A stretch of 36,180 bases of DNA from Colivivens sp963640465 (GTDB lineage Bacteria; Bacteroidota; Bacteroidia; Bacteroidales; Bacteroidaceae). Position 1 is the stretch's first letter. Every line of letters starts with the position of its first letter. Made by a program: the position numbers and the translations under genes. The stretch is from NCBI GenBank assembly GCA_963640465.1, contig CAVHYP010000024.1:1-36180 (forward strand). Reading direction: 5' to 3'. Positions 24,551 through 32,672 of the stretch are shown one piece after another. Below the pieces are notes generated by a model. That model saw only the letters and a program-made list of their open reading frames with translations, had not been told where the DNA came from and searched no databases.

Positions 24551-25147
24551 TTATTCTGCTTCTTTCTCTGCTGGCTTTTCGTCTGCCTGTGTAGCTGTCT
24601 GCTCTTTCTTCTTTGCAGAACTGCCCGACTTCTTCGGTGCAAGCATTATGTTCATCTTCTTTCCCTCGAGTGCTGGCATGCTTTCCACCTTAGCTATTTC
24701 CTCGAGGTCGTTGGCAAGGCGCAGGAGCAACACCTCTCCCTGTTCCTTGAATACGATGGAGCGACCTTTAAAGAATACGTAGGCTTTCACCTTGTTGCCT
24801 TGCTTCAGGAACTCTTGCGCATGCTTGAGTTTGAATGCATAGTCGGCTTCAGCTGTTTGTGGCCCAAACCGGATTTCCTTTATCTCGATCTTTACCTGCT
24901 TGGCTTTCATTTCCTTCGCTTTCCTCTTGATTTGGTAGAGGAATTTGGAGTAGTCGATGAGTCGGCAAACCGGAGGTTGCGCAGTTGGTGAGATTTCTAC
25001 GAGGTCTACCCCCATTTGTTCTGCTAGTTTGAGTGCGTCGGCTGTTGGAATTACTTTTGACTCGATTCCGTCACCCACGATTCTGACTTCGCGCACACGA
25101 ATCTGTTCGTTGATTCTGTGCATCTGCTTCTTGTTGTCACCTTTCAT
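24551..25147 (-). CDS. infC: Translation initiation factor IF-3
   Basis: 198 residues from ATG 25147 (MKGDNKKQMHRINEQIRVREVRIVGDG). IF-3 binds the 30S subunit, prevents premature 50S joining and proofreads initiator tRNA. The N-domain motif RINEQIR, the linker IDYSKFLYQIKRKAKE, and the C-domain IRFGPQTAEADYAFKLKHAQEFL and FFKGRS segments are clear. The C-terminal Ala/Lys/Glu tail is longer than in E. coli, as is common in Bacteroidetes. The frame is open upstream to 25294 but lacks homology there, and a -7 box (25229-25236) falls inside that extension, supporting the later ATG. Confidence 0.96.
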   Translation of the reverse strand: MKGDNKKQMHRINEQIRVREVRIVGDGIESKVIPTADALKLAEQMGVDLVEISPTAQPPVCRLIDYSKFLYQIKRKAKEMKAKQVKIEIKEIRFGPQTAEADYAFKLKHAQEFLKQGNKVKAYVFFKGRSIVFKEQGEVLLLRLANDLEEIAKVESMPALEGKKMNIMLAPKKSGSSAKKKEQTATQADEKPAEKEAE

Positions 25148-25228
25148 TAAATGCGATGTTCCTTCGGTTTTTGTTTTTAGTTGTTCCTGTTTGTTCCGTT
25201 TCTTTGTCTGCTTTACGCAAATCGACTG

Positions 25229-25236
25229 CAAAGATA
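25229..25236 (-). promoter_or_regulatory. Internal -7 box for infC-rpmI-rplT
   Basis: Minus-strand TATCTTTG, 82 nt upstream of the infC ATG. It would allow infC-rpmI-rplT to be transcribed separately from thrS. Confidence 0.55.
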
Positions 25237-25353
25237 TGAAATTCTTAACAATAGATAGTTGCGAAAAGGCAATTATTTTACTGCCAAGGGTCATTTTTTA
25301 TTGTTTCTAACCCTTATTTGTCATTTGCGTGCTCGATTATTTACTAAAATGCA

Positions 25354-25386
25354 TTATGGAGAGGGGGCTAAACCGACTCTCCATAA
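25354..25386 (-). terminator. thrS-infC intergenic hairpin
   Basis: TTATGGAGAG (25354-25363) pairs perfectly with CTCTCCATAA (25377-25386) around a 13-nt loop, 54 nt after the thrS stop. The T-run that follows on the minus strand is weak (TGCATTTTAG), so it may be a partial terminator or a processing or regulatory site that adjusts thrS relative to infC. Confidence 0.5.
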
Positions 25387-25439
25387 CATTCATATCTGCT
25401 AAGGCTGTTTCATGAATTTGCCTTCGTGGAACTCGGCTT

Positions 25440-27383
25440 TTAGATGTCTTCTGTCATCTGGCGTACCTCGTCGTTGATTTTCTTGGCGAAGTCTTCCATC
25501 GACATAGTTTCCTGCTCCTGTGTCCCTTGTTTTCTTACGTTTACAGTTCCGTCGTTGGCTTCTTTTTCTCCTACGATAAGCATGTAAGGAATATGCTTTA
25601 CTTCGTTGTCGCGTACCTTACGCCCAATCTTCTCGTTTCTGTCGTCGATTGTTGCGCGTACGTCATGCATGTTGAGGTAGTCGCATACTTTCTTTGCGTA
25701 GTCGTTGAACTTCTCTGATATCGGTAGTATTGCCACCTGATCGGGGGTGAGCCAAAGAGGAAAGTGACCGGCTGTGTGCTCGATGAGTACTGCGATGAAT
25801 CGTTCCATACTGCCGAATGGCGCACGGTGAATCATCACAGGACGGTGCTTTTCGTTATCGCTGCCAGTATATTCGAGCTTGAAGCGTTCTGGCAGGTTGT
25901 AGTCCACCTGAATGGTTCCGAGCTGCCAGCGGCGTCCGAGTGCATCCTTAATCATGAAGTCGAGCTTTGGTCCGTAGAAGGCTGCTTCTCCCAGTTCGGT
26001 ACGGGTGTGCAGTCCTTTCTCGGCACATGCTTCGATGATAGCGTTCTCTGCCTGTTCCCACACTTCGTCGCTACCGATGTATTTTTCTTTGTCGTTAGGG
26101 TCACGTAGACTTATCTGTGCTTCAAACTCCTTGAAGTTGAGTGCTTTGAATATGATGGCAATGATGTCCATCACGCGCAGGAACTCTTCTTTCACTTGGT
26201 CTGGACGACAGAAGATGTGGGCGTCGTCTTGTGTGAACGAGCGTACGCGTGTAAGTCCGTGAAGCTCACCTGACTGCTCGTAGCGATACACTGTTCCGAA
26301 TTCTGCGCAGCGGAATGGTAAGTCTTTGTATGAACGTGGTTTCCATGCGTAAATCTCGCAGTGGTGAGGGCAGTTCATTGGCTTGAGCAAGTATTCCTCG
26401 CCTTCTTCCGGTGTGGTGATAGGACGGAATGAATCTTTTCCGTAGTGATCCCAGTGTCCAGAGGTGACATAGAGGTTCTTGCCTCCGATATGTGGAGTCA
26501 TCACTTCTTCATATCCATAGCGCTTCTGGATTTTGCGGAGGAAGTCCTGCAGGCGTATGCGTACTTGTGTACCTTTTGGAAGCCACATCGGCAAGCCCTT
26601 GCCCACTCTCTCTGAGAAGGTGAAGAGTTCCATTTCCTTGCCTATCTTGCGGTGGTCGCGTTTCTTTGCTTCCTCGAGTGCCTGGAGGTATTCATCGAGC
26701 ATCTTCTTCTTTGGGAAGGAGATTCCGTAGATACGGGTCATCATCGGCCGTTTTTCGTCACCGCGCCAGTAGGCTGCAGCAAGGCTGAGCAGTTTGAATG
26801 CCTTGATTGGGGCAGTGGTCATGAGGTGTGGACCCTTACATAGGTCGATGTAGTTGCCCTGTGTGTAGGTCGTAATCTTTCCGTCTTCAAGTTCAGCTAT
26901 GAGCTCGTTTTTGTATGTCTGTCCTTTTGAAGCAAAGAGCTCGAGCACGTCTTTCTTTGATATGTCTTTGCGTACGAGTGGTTCTTGCTTCCGCACCAGT
27001 TCCTGCATCTTCTCCTCAATTTTCGGGAAGTCGGCATCGGTGAACTTTACTCCCTCGGGTGGCATCACGTCATAGTAGAAGCCGTTTTCGATGGCTGGTC
27101 CGATTCCGAACTGTGTGCCTGGGTAGAGTTCTTCTATTGCTTCTGCCATGAGGTGGGCAGAGGTGTGCCAAAAGGCATGCTTGCCTTCTGTATCGTCCCA
27201 TTTATAGAGTTGGATGGTTGCGTCCTCGTTGATTGGACGGTTCAGTTCTGTTGTCTCTCCGTTTACACCACAGGCAAGTACGTCTTGCGCAAGGCGCTTG
27301 CTGATGCTTTCTGCGATTTGAAGTCCTGTTACCCCAGCTTCGTATTCACGTTTGCTGCCATCAGGAAATGTGATTGTTATCAT
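25440..27383 (-). CDS. thrS: Threonine--tRNA ligase
   Basis: 647 residues, the normal length. In order it has a TGS domain (about 1-62), the editing domain with HTSAHLMAEAI (His73, His77) and IDLCKGPH, the class II catalytic core with MNCPHHCEIYA (zinc Cys) and GLTRVRSFTQDDAHIF, motif 3 with HRAPFGSMERF, and the anticodon-binding domain. It charges tRNA-Thr in the cytoplasm and hydrolyses mischarged Ser-tRNA-Thr. First gene of the thrS-infC-rpmI-rplT group; a TATCTTTG box lies at 27425. The leader is too short for a T-box. Confidence 0.98.
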   Translation of the reverse strand: MITITFPDGSKREYEAGVTGLQIAESISKRLAQDVLACGVNGETTELNRPINEDATIQLYKWDDTEGKHAFWHTSAHLMAEAIEELYPGTQFGIGPAIENGFYYDVMPPEGVKFTDADFPKIEEKMQELVRKQEPLVRKDISKKDVLELFASKGQTYKNELIAELEDGKITTYTQGNYIDLCKGPHLMTTAPIKAFKLLSLAAAYWRGDEKRPMMTRIYGISFPKKKMLDEYLQALEEAKKRDHRKIGKEMELFTFSERVGKGLPMWLPKGTQVRIRLQDFLRKIQKRYGYEEVMTPHIGGKNLYVTSGHWDHYGKDSFRPITTPEEGEEYLLKPMNCPHHCEIYAWKPRSYKDLPFRCAEFGTVYRYEQSGELHGLTRVRSFTQDDAHIFCRPDQVKEEFLRVMDIIAIIFKALNFKEFEAQISLRDPNDKEKYIGSDEVWEQAENAIIEACAEKGLHTRTELGEAAFYGPKLDFMIKDALGRRWQLGTIQVDYNLPERFKLEYTGSDNEKHRPVMIHRAPFGSMERFIAVLIEHTAGHFPLWLTPDQVAILPISEKFNDYAKKVCDYLNMHDVRATIDDRNEKIGRKVRDNEVKHIPYMLIVGEKEANDGTVNVRKQGTQEQETMSMEDFAKKINDEVRQMTEDI

Positions 27384-27424
27384 AACTATTTGTCTTTTAT
27401 ACGCAAAACTATATGTTTTAGTTG

Positions 27425-27432
27425 CAAAGATA
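27425..27432 (-). promoter_or_regulatory. -7 box for thrS
   Basis: Minus-strand TATCTTTG, 42 nt upstream of the thrS ATG; no convincing -33 TTTG. Confidence 0.55.
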
Positions 27433-27536
27433 CTAATTTATTGCTTACCCTGGCCGTGCTTTGCCAGATAATTTTGTTTTTCAGATGTTTTTGCCGCTTT
27501 CTGCCACGGTTCTGACTTGTCGGCCTGCTGTTGTTG

Positions 27537-29324
27537 CTATATTTCGCTCAGTTCGAGCCATCGCATGGATTTCTTGTCGAGTTCGTCGTTGAGCAGGGGC
27601 AGACGCTTGGACATTTCCACAATTTTGTCCACTTCTGTGGTGCCGTTGCTCAGCAGATTTTCTATCTCTTTCTTTTCTGCCTCGAGACGTTCGATGTCTG
27701 CTTCCAGTTGTTCCATCTCGCGTTTTTCCTTGAAGGAGAGTTTACGGACTTTGTTTGCGGACTTGTTTGCTTTCCACTCTTCTTTCGTGCTTGTGGTCTG
27801 TGTTTCGTTTGCCGGTTTTGGCAGCAGACTTTTCCATTCGCGGTATTGTGAATAGTTGCCCGGGAAATCTTTGATGTTGCCGTTGCCGTTGAACACGAGT
27901 ATGTGGTCCACCACTTTGTCCATGAAGTAGCGGTCGTGGCTTACGATGATGACGCATCCGCTGAAGTTGATGAGATATTCTTCCAGCACCTGCAGGGTCA
28001 TGATGTCGAGGTCGTTGGTTGGTTCGTCAAGGATGAGGAAGTTGGGACTTCTCATGAGTACGGTGCAGAGATAGAGACGGCGTTTCTCGCCTCCGCTCAG
28101 TTTGTAGATGTAGCTATACTGCTCTTCAGGTGTGAAGAGAAAGTGCTGGAGGAACTGTCCTGCTGTCAGATGCTGACCGTTGCCCATGTCTACATATTCG
28201 GCAATATCTCTCACTGCGTCAATCACTTTCTGGTCTTCCCTGAACGTGAGTCCTTCCTGCGAGTAATAGCCGAACTTCACTGTCTGTCCGATGTCGTATG
28301 TTCCTTCGTCGAGAGGTTCCACTCCGAGTAGGGTCTTGATGAATGTGGATTTTCCCGTACCATTGTTGCCCACTATCCCTAGTTTCTCGTAGCGTGAGAA
28401 TGTGTAGTTGAAGTCTTTCAAAATCACTTTGTCGCCGAAACTCTTGTACACGTCTTTGGCTATGAATATCTTGCTACCGATGTAGGTGCTGTTCATTTCC
28501 AGCCGTACGTTGCGCTCGTTTATCCGTTGCTTCGCAATCTTCTCTAGTTCGTAGAAGGCTTCTTCCCTGTATCTTGCCTTGTGTCCTCGTGCCTGGGGCA
28601 TTCGTCTCATCCATTCCAGTTCGGTACGGTAGAGGTTGTTGGCGCGCTCTATTTCGGTTGTAAGGTTCTCGAGCCTTTCCTGCCGTTTCTCAAGATAGAA
28701 ACTGTAGTTGCCCTTGTATGTGTAGATGCGCGAGTTGTCCATCTCGATGATTGTGGAGCAGATGTTGTCGAGGAAGTAGCGGTCGTGGGTAACCATCAGT
28801 ATGCTCATGGTGCTGCGAGCCAAAGTGTTTTCCAACCATTCAATCATCTCCAGGTCGAGATGGTTGGTAGGCTCGTCGAGTATGAGCATGTCGGGTTCGT
28901 CTATCAGTATTTTTGCCAGGGCAATGCGCTTGGTTTGTCCTCCGCTCAGCTGACTTATCCGCAGACTGTAGTCATAGATTTTCAGTTTTGTCAGAATCTG
29001 CTTGGCTTTCAGCTCTGTCTCTTCCGTCGGTTTGTCCTTGTGAAAATCGAGTATTGCCTCCATGATGGTGTGGCTGGAGTCAAACGTTGGGGTTTGCTCC
29101 AGGTAACCAATCTTTATGCCGTTGCGGAAGATGATGCGTCCGGCATCATATCCTTCTTTGCCTGCAAGGATGGAGAGTAGGGTGGACTTGCCTGTTCCGT
29201 TCTTTGCAATCAGTCCTACGTGGTCGCGTTCGTTGATTGTGAACGATACATCCCAGAAAAGGACTCTGTCGCCAATCCTTTTCCCCACCGACTGCACATC
29301 CATGTATGGTTGAATAGTTGCCAT
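27537..29324 (-). CDS. ABC-F family ATPase (Uup-like)
   Basis: 595 residues with two ABC domains and no membrane segments. The first has Walker A GLIAKNGTGKST, signature LSGGQ, Walker B LILDEPTNHLD and switch His in VTHDRYF. The second has GIVGNNGTGKST, LSGGEKRR, LILDEPTNDLD and SHDRYF. The linker between them (about 225-310) is helical, and the C-terminal tail (about 510-595) is a charged coiled coil as in Uup. ABC-F proteins act on the ribosome or nucleic acids; resistance-type members also exist, but this size and C-terminal coiled coil favour Uup. It is monocistronic or precedes thrS by 153 nt. Confidence 0.92.
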   Translation of the reverse strand: MATIQPYMDVQSVGKRIGDRVLFWDVSFTINERDHVGLIAKNGTGKSTLLSILAGKEGYDAGRIIFRNGIKIGYLEQTPTFDSSHTIMEAILDFHKDKPTEETELKAKQILTKLKIYDYSLRISQLSGGQTKRIALAKILIDEPDMLILDEPTNHLDLEMIEWLENTLARSTMSILMVTHDRYFLDNICSTIIEMDNSRIYTYKGNYSFYLEKRQERLENLTTEIERANNLYRTELEWMRRMPQARGHKARYREEAFYELEKIAKQRINERNVRLEMNSTYIGSKIFIAKDVYKSFGDKVILKDFNYTFSRYEKLGIVGNNGTGKSTFIKTLLGVEPLDEGTYDIGQTVKFGYYSQEGLTFREDQKVIDAVRDIAEYVDMGNGQHLTAGQFLQHFLFTPEEQYSYIYKLSGGEKRRLYLCTVLMRSPNFLILDEPTNDLDIMTLQVLEEYLINFSGCVIIVSHDRYFMDKVVDHILVFNGNGNIKDFPGNYSQYREWKSLLPKPANETQTTSTKEEWKANKSANKVRKLSFKEKREMEQLEADIERLEAEKKEIENLLSNGTTEVDKIVEMSKRLPLLNDELDKKSMRWLELSEI

Positions 29325-29342
29325 TCTTTCTCAGTTTGAGTA

Positions 29343-29372
29343 CAAAGATAGTTCAATTTGGGTACAAAGATA
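29343..29372 (-). promoter_or_regulatory. Tandem -7 boxes upstream of the ABC-F gene
   Basis: Minus-strand TATCTTTGTAC occurs twice, with -7 boxes at 29343-29350 and 29365-29372, 22 nt apart. Either could drive the ABC-F gene; a duplicated promoter or a double start is possible. Confidence 0.55.
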
Positions 29373-29449
29373 ATGAATTATTCGATGCCGTCTGCTGTTT
29401 GTCTGAATATTGTTTCCTCTGATTGTTGCAGATTTTCATTTGTAGGCAT

Positions 29450-29485
29450 GGAAAGGTAAAGGCTTGCACCTGAATGCAAGCCTTT
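29450..29485 (-). terminator. Terminator after the TonB/DUF5689 operon
   Basis: AAAGGCTTGCA (29458-29468) pairs perfectly with TGCAAGCCTTT (29475-29485) around a 6-nt loop, 27 nt after the last gene of the operon. The minus-strand tail continues the stem's TTT with ACCTTTCC. Confidence 0.8.
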
Positions 29486-29511
29486 ATGAATTCGTTCCCG
29501 AAGGATTTTTG

Positions 29512-31659
29512 TCATTTGATTGTCAAATTCTTTATTTCCCATGTTAGTGCGCACGATGCTGTGCTCTTGTAATGGAACACAATCTGTACGGTCTTGCCTG
29601 CATGGTTAGCCAGGTCTGCCACGGCATCAACGTAGGTGTAGTCTGTGCCGGCGGGCCACTTTGAGATCTCCACTATTTCGGTCTTTCCTGACTCGAACAA
29701 TAGATCAACTGTCACATAGTCTTCTCTATTGTTGCCGTAGAGGAAATTGAGCGCATGGGAGAGGGTGAGCCGTGCTCTGTTGGGAAGTTTGATTTTAGGA
29801 CTGACGAATGTGGCTTCTGCTGCATTGTTGATGCTGTCGGTATAAGCTGATGCTTTAATTCCATATTTTGGGTCCTGTTTCCAAACATATTTAAGGCTTC
29901 CAAGGTCAATGTTGTTTATTGTCCATCCTGTGGTCGACTGGGTGAAGTCGATGCTATATCTTCCTTCTATTATCTCGCTGGCATCTCCTTTGTCGCCACT
30001 GTCTTCCTTGTCACCACTGTCACTGCCGTTTACCAGTCCTCCGTCGGCTGTGGTGAGCTGCGCATCATCGATAAGGATGTTGGCGCCCGGTTTCTTCGGG
30101 TTCATGATGACGAGGTTCACTGTTGTCTGGCTTGCAAGGTTGAATTCGTAGCTTACTTCTGTCCATGTACTTGAATTGAGGTCGTTGGTGTAGTCACCAT
30201 AGGTGTAGCCTGTAGAACTGATTTTTCCGTCGGTTACGGTTGCATAGCCTGGGCGTACACTTCCGCCGTCGGCAGTGGCTGCTTTGGTGTAGAACTTGAA
30301 GGTGTAGGTACCTGCCTTGAGCGTAATCTCTTTGTAGGCAAGGCGCTTGTTGGCGCTTGATGAACCTGCAACGAGTGCTGCGTAGTTGCCTCCGTGAGCA
30401 TCGTTCGACTGGCTGACGGTTGCACTGCTGGCAGAGGTCGTTGACTTCCAGTTTGCAGGTGTGCTTCCGTTCCATGTCTCGAAGTCGCCGTTGCCAAGGA
30501 GGTTGTCGCCTTGTGGCTTCACGTCGCCGCTGTCGTCTGATTCCTTCTTACCTTGGTGGATGCTGAGGCTCTGGAGTTCCCAGGTGGTGGAGTTGCTGCT
30601 TGAACATTCAAAGCGGAATGCGATGTAGACTTTCTCCTTGTTCATGAATTCTGTAGGGATTTCCATTGACTCAGCTGCATAGAATGTCCAGTCTTGGGTC
30701 TTCGACTCTTTTGCATTGAAGTTGAGGTTGGTCCATGTTGCTTTTGCCACGTCACCGTCGTAGTCGGTGGAGATAAGCACTTTGTGGAGGTCGTTGATGT
30801 TGTCTGATTTGAGGTAACGGATTACGTAGTCGAAGTCCAGATATGCTTTCTCGTCGGAGCTGACTGTTGTGTTGATGGCTGGTGAAACGTACCATGCTTC
30901 GGTCTCGGTTGTATTCTTTGTGCCTGAGTCGTAGCCGGTGGCTTTTGCGTATTTGCTTCCTGCGCTCCATGCTGTTCCCTTCACGGTGACTGCTGTGAAT
31001 TCGCTCAGGCTGGTGCTTGAGTATGGCAGTTTGGCTTCTCCTGAAGGTTTGTCGGGGCTTGTGGTTTCTTCTGCCAGTCCCTTTGACACCTTAAAGTTCT
31101 TTACTTCCCATGTTGAACTGTTGATCTCACACTTGAAGTAGAGTGCCAGGCGGATTTTCTTGCCCATGTACTTTGCCGGGATGTTCACTGCTGCTGATGA
31201 AAAGGTGTTGAAGTCCGAGCCTTCGGTGTGGGTGGTAATCAGGTCTTCCCATGCCTGTTCTGCAGTGTTGGCGCTTGATGGTGTGAAATCCTCTGCAATC
31301 ATCAGTTTCTGATAGCCCTGGTTGCGTACATAGCGCAGGATGTAGTCGTAGGTGACATTGGCTGTGTCCACTTTTGTAAGGTCGATGGACGGGGATACGA
31401 GGTAGGCAACTCCGTCGGTTGTCTTCTTCGTGCTTGAATCGTAGCCGGTTGCAGTGGCGCAACTGTAGGAGTTTGCCCATGCCACACTTCCTTCCGTCGT
31501 GACATTGGTGAACTTGCCGAGCGAAGACGAGAAGGTTTCGCTGAGTAGGGTGGTGGTGTTGCCGCCTTCTGAATTGATTTCGTATGGAGCGGGCACATCC
31601 TCACAGGCGGTGAGAGCTACAAGTGCTGCTGCACATACAAATGATAGTACTCTGTTCAT
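29512..31659 (-). CDS. Multi-domain surface lipoprotein, choice-of-anchor-J-like domains
   Basis: 715 residues. Lipoprotein signal with LTAC (Cys19). Three beta-sandwich modules of the choice-of-anchor J/DUF5017 type are recognisable at about 38-190, 210-375 and 560-715. Each has a motif such as LVSPSIDL or YVSPAINT, an aromatic-rich YDYILRY-like strand, and ends in TWE(V/L/I) followed by a short strand. Between the second and third lies a CBM-like domain (about 390-540) opening with NLLGNGDFETWNGSTPANW and closing with NILIDDAQL. An acidic linker with SGDKEDSGDKGD precedes the last module. It is probably a surface ligand-binding partner of the TonB receptor. It lies 90 nt after the DUF5689 gene. 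Confidence 0.8.
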   Translation of the reverse strand: MNRVLSFVCAAALVALTACEDVPAPYEINSEGGNTTTLLSETFSSSLGKFTNVTTEGSVAWANSYSCATATGYDSSTKKTTDGVAYLVSPSIDLTKVDTANVTYDYILRYVRNQGYQKLMIAEDFTPSSANTAEQAWEDLITTHTEGSDFNTFSSAAVNIPAKYMGKKIRLALYFKCEINSSTWEVKNFKVSKGLAEETTSPDKPSGEAKLPYSSTSLSEFTAVTVKGTAWSAGSKYAKATGYDSGTKNTTETEAWYVSPAINTTVSSDEKAYLDFDYVIRYLKSDNINDLHKVLISTDYDGDVAKATWTNLNFNAKESKTQDWTFYAAESMEIPTEFMNKEKVYIAFRFECSSSNSTTWELQSLSIHQGKKESDDSGDVKPQGDNLLGNGDFETWNGSTPANWKSTTSASSATVSQSNDAHGGNYAALVAGSSSANKRLAYKEITLKAGTYTFKFYTKAATADGGSVRPGYATVTDGKISSTGYTYGDYTNDLNSSTWTEVSYEFNLASQTTVNLVIMNPKKPGANILIDDAQLTTADGGLVNGSDSGDKEDSGDKGDASEIIEGRYSIDFTQSTTGWTINNIDLGSLKYVWKQDPKYGIKASAYTDSINNAAEATFVSPKIKLPNRARLTLSHALNFLYGNNREDYVTVDLLFESGKTEIVEISKWPAGTDYTYVDAVADLANHAGKTVQIVFHYKSTASCALTWEIKNLTIK

Positions 31660-31749
31660 ATCTGTCTGTTTTTTTATTGTTCAGTTTTTGTTTGTTTCTG
31701 TGCTGGATTCCCAGCTTTGCCGTTGTGCGGGTTCTGGAATTCCATGTCT

Positions 31750-32649
31750 TCATTCTCCCACGATTTCCATGTCGTCCACTGATCGCAGCTGCAGTTGCCA
31801 GCCTGAGTAGTAGGAGAGGACTCCGGTGAGTTTCACTTCCTTCTTCGGCATCACGAGGAACGATACGTCATTCTGTGTGCTAGTGCGCACGGTGATGGTG
31901 GTCTTGCCCACTTTCAGTGTGCGGTCCACTCCGTAGCCGGCATCTCTGAGGTCGTAGGGTGCCAGGGTTGCCTCGCTGTCAGCCTCGCTGAATGTGCCTT
32001 TCACACTTACGAGCATTGGCGAATGGCTGTAGTTCTGGTACCATTGTGCGTTCTTTATGAGTTCGTGGCTGTCGTCTTCGATTTCGATTGGCTTGAACTT
32101 GTTGATGTAGTCGGCAGGACTGCCGATGAGCTGCACCTTGGTCTTGCACAGTTCGAATAGCATCGGACCCAGTCGGAGGTTGTTGCTGCTGGTGTAGTAG
32201 GGCTGGCCAATCTTTGGCAGTTTGCTGTAGCAGCCCACGTAGAGCTCACGTAGGTTCACGCGTACCATCTGCCCCATTCCGAAGTAGGGGTAGAGGCAGG
32301 TGTTCTTCACTGCAAGGACTATGCAGTCGGACACGTCAACTGAATCTGCTTCGCTGATGTAGTGTGCCAGGACTATGGTCTGATAGAGGTTGCCTCCGTT
32401 GTCGTTTGCCACTACCACTCCTTCCACTACGTCGGAGTCTTCCACTTGTACGAAGGCGTTTGACTGTGAGAACACTCCGCTGTATTTGCTCTTGAGCTCG
32501 CTGATTGTGAGGTTGGGCTCGCCTACTGAAGTGTCGCTTGTTATCTTGTAGTCGGACACATCGGGGGTGTCGTAGTCTCTGCAGGATCCGAGCATGAATA
32601 CTGTTGCCAGGGCTGCCACCACTCCGATGTTTGTTATGTTTCGTTTCAT
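31750..32649 (-). CDS. DUF5689 lipoprotein
   Basis: 299 residues with lipoprotein signal MLGSC (Cys23). The N-terminal SxYKI...NLTISELKSKY segment and the following VVEGVVVANDNGGNLYQTIVL motif are characteristic of DUF5689, an OB-fold-like domain found in Bacteroidetes surface lipoproteins. The second half, with FLVMPKKEVKLTGVLSYYSGWQLQLRS, is a second OB-like segment. It is expected at the outer-membrane surface beside the TonB receptor, 23 nt downstream of which it starts. The ligand is unknown; OB-like folds suggest nucleic-acid or saccharide binding, but this is speculation. Confidence 0.85.
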   Translation of the reverse strand: MKRNITNIGVVAALATVFMLGSCRDYDTPDVSDYKITSDTSVGEPNLTISELKSKYSGVFSQSNAFVQVEDSDVVEGVVVANDNGGNLYQTIVLAHYISEADSVDVSDCIVLAVKNTCLYPYFGMGQMVRVNLRELYVGCYSKLPKIGQPYYTSSNNLRLGPMLFELCKTKVQLIGSPADYINKFKPIEIEDDSHELIKNAQWYQNYSHSPMLVSVKGTFSEADSEATLAPYDLRDAGYGVDRTLKVGKTTITVRTSTQNDVSFLVMPKKEVKLTGVLSYYSGWQLQLRSVDDMEIVGE

Positions 32650-32672
32650 ATATACACCTTATTATATAGACA

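Noticed and set aside
25148..25294. Upstream extension of infC by 49 codons
   Set aside because: No homology to IF-3, and a -7 box lies within it.
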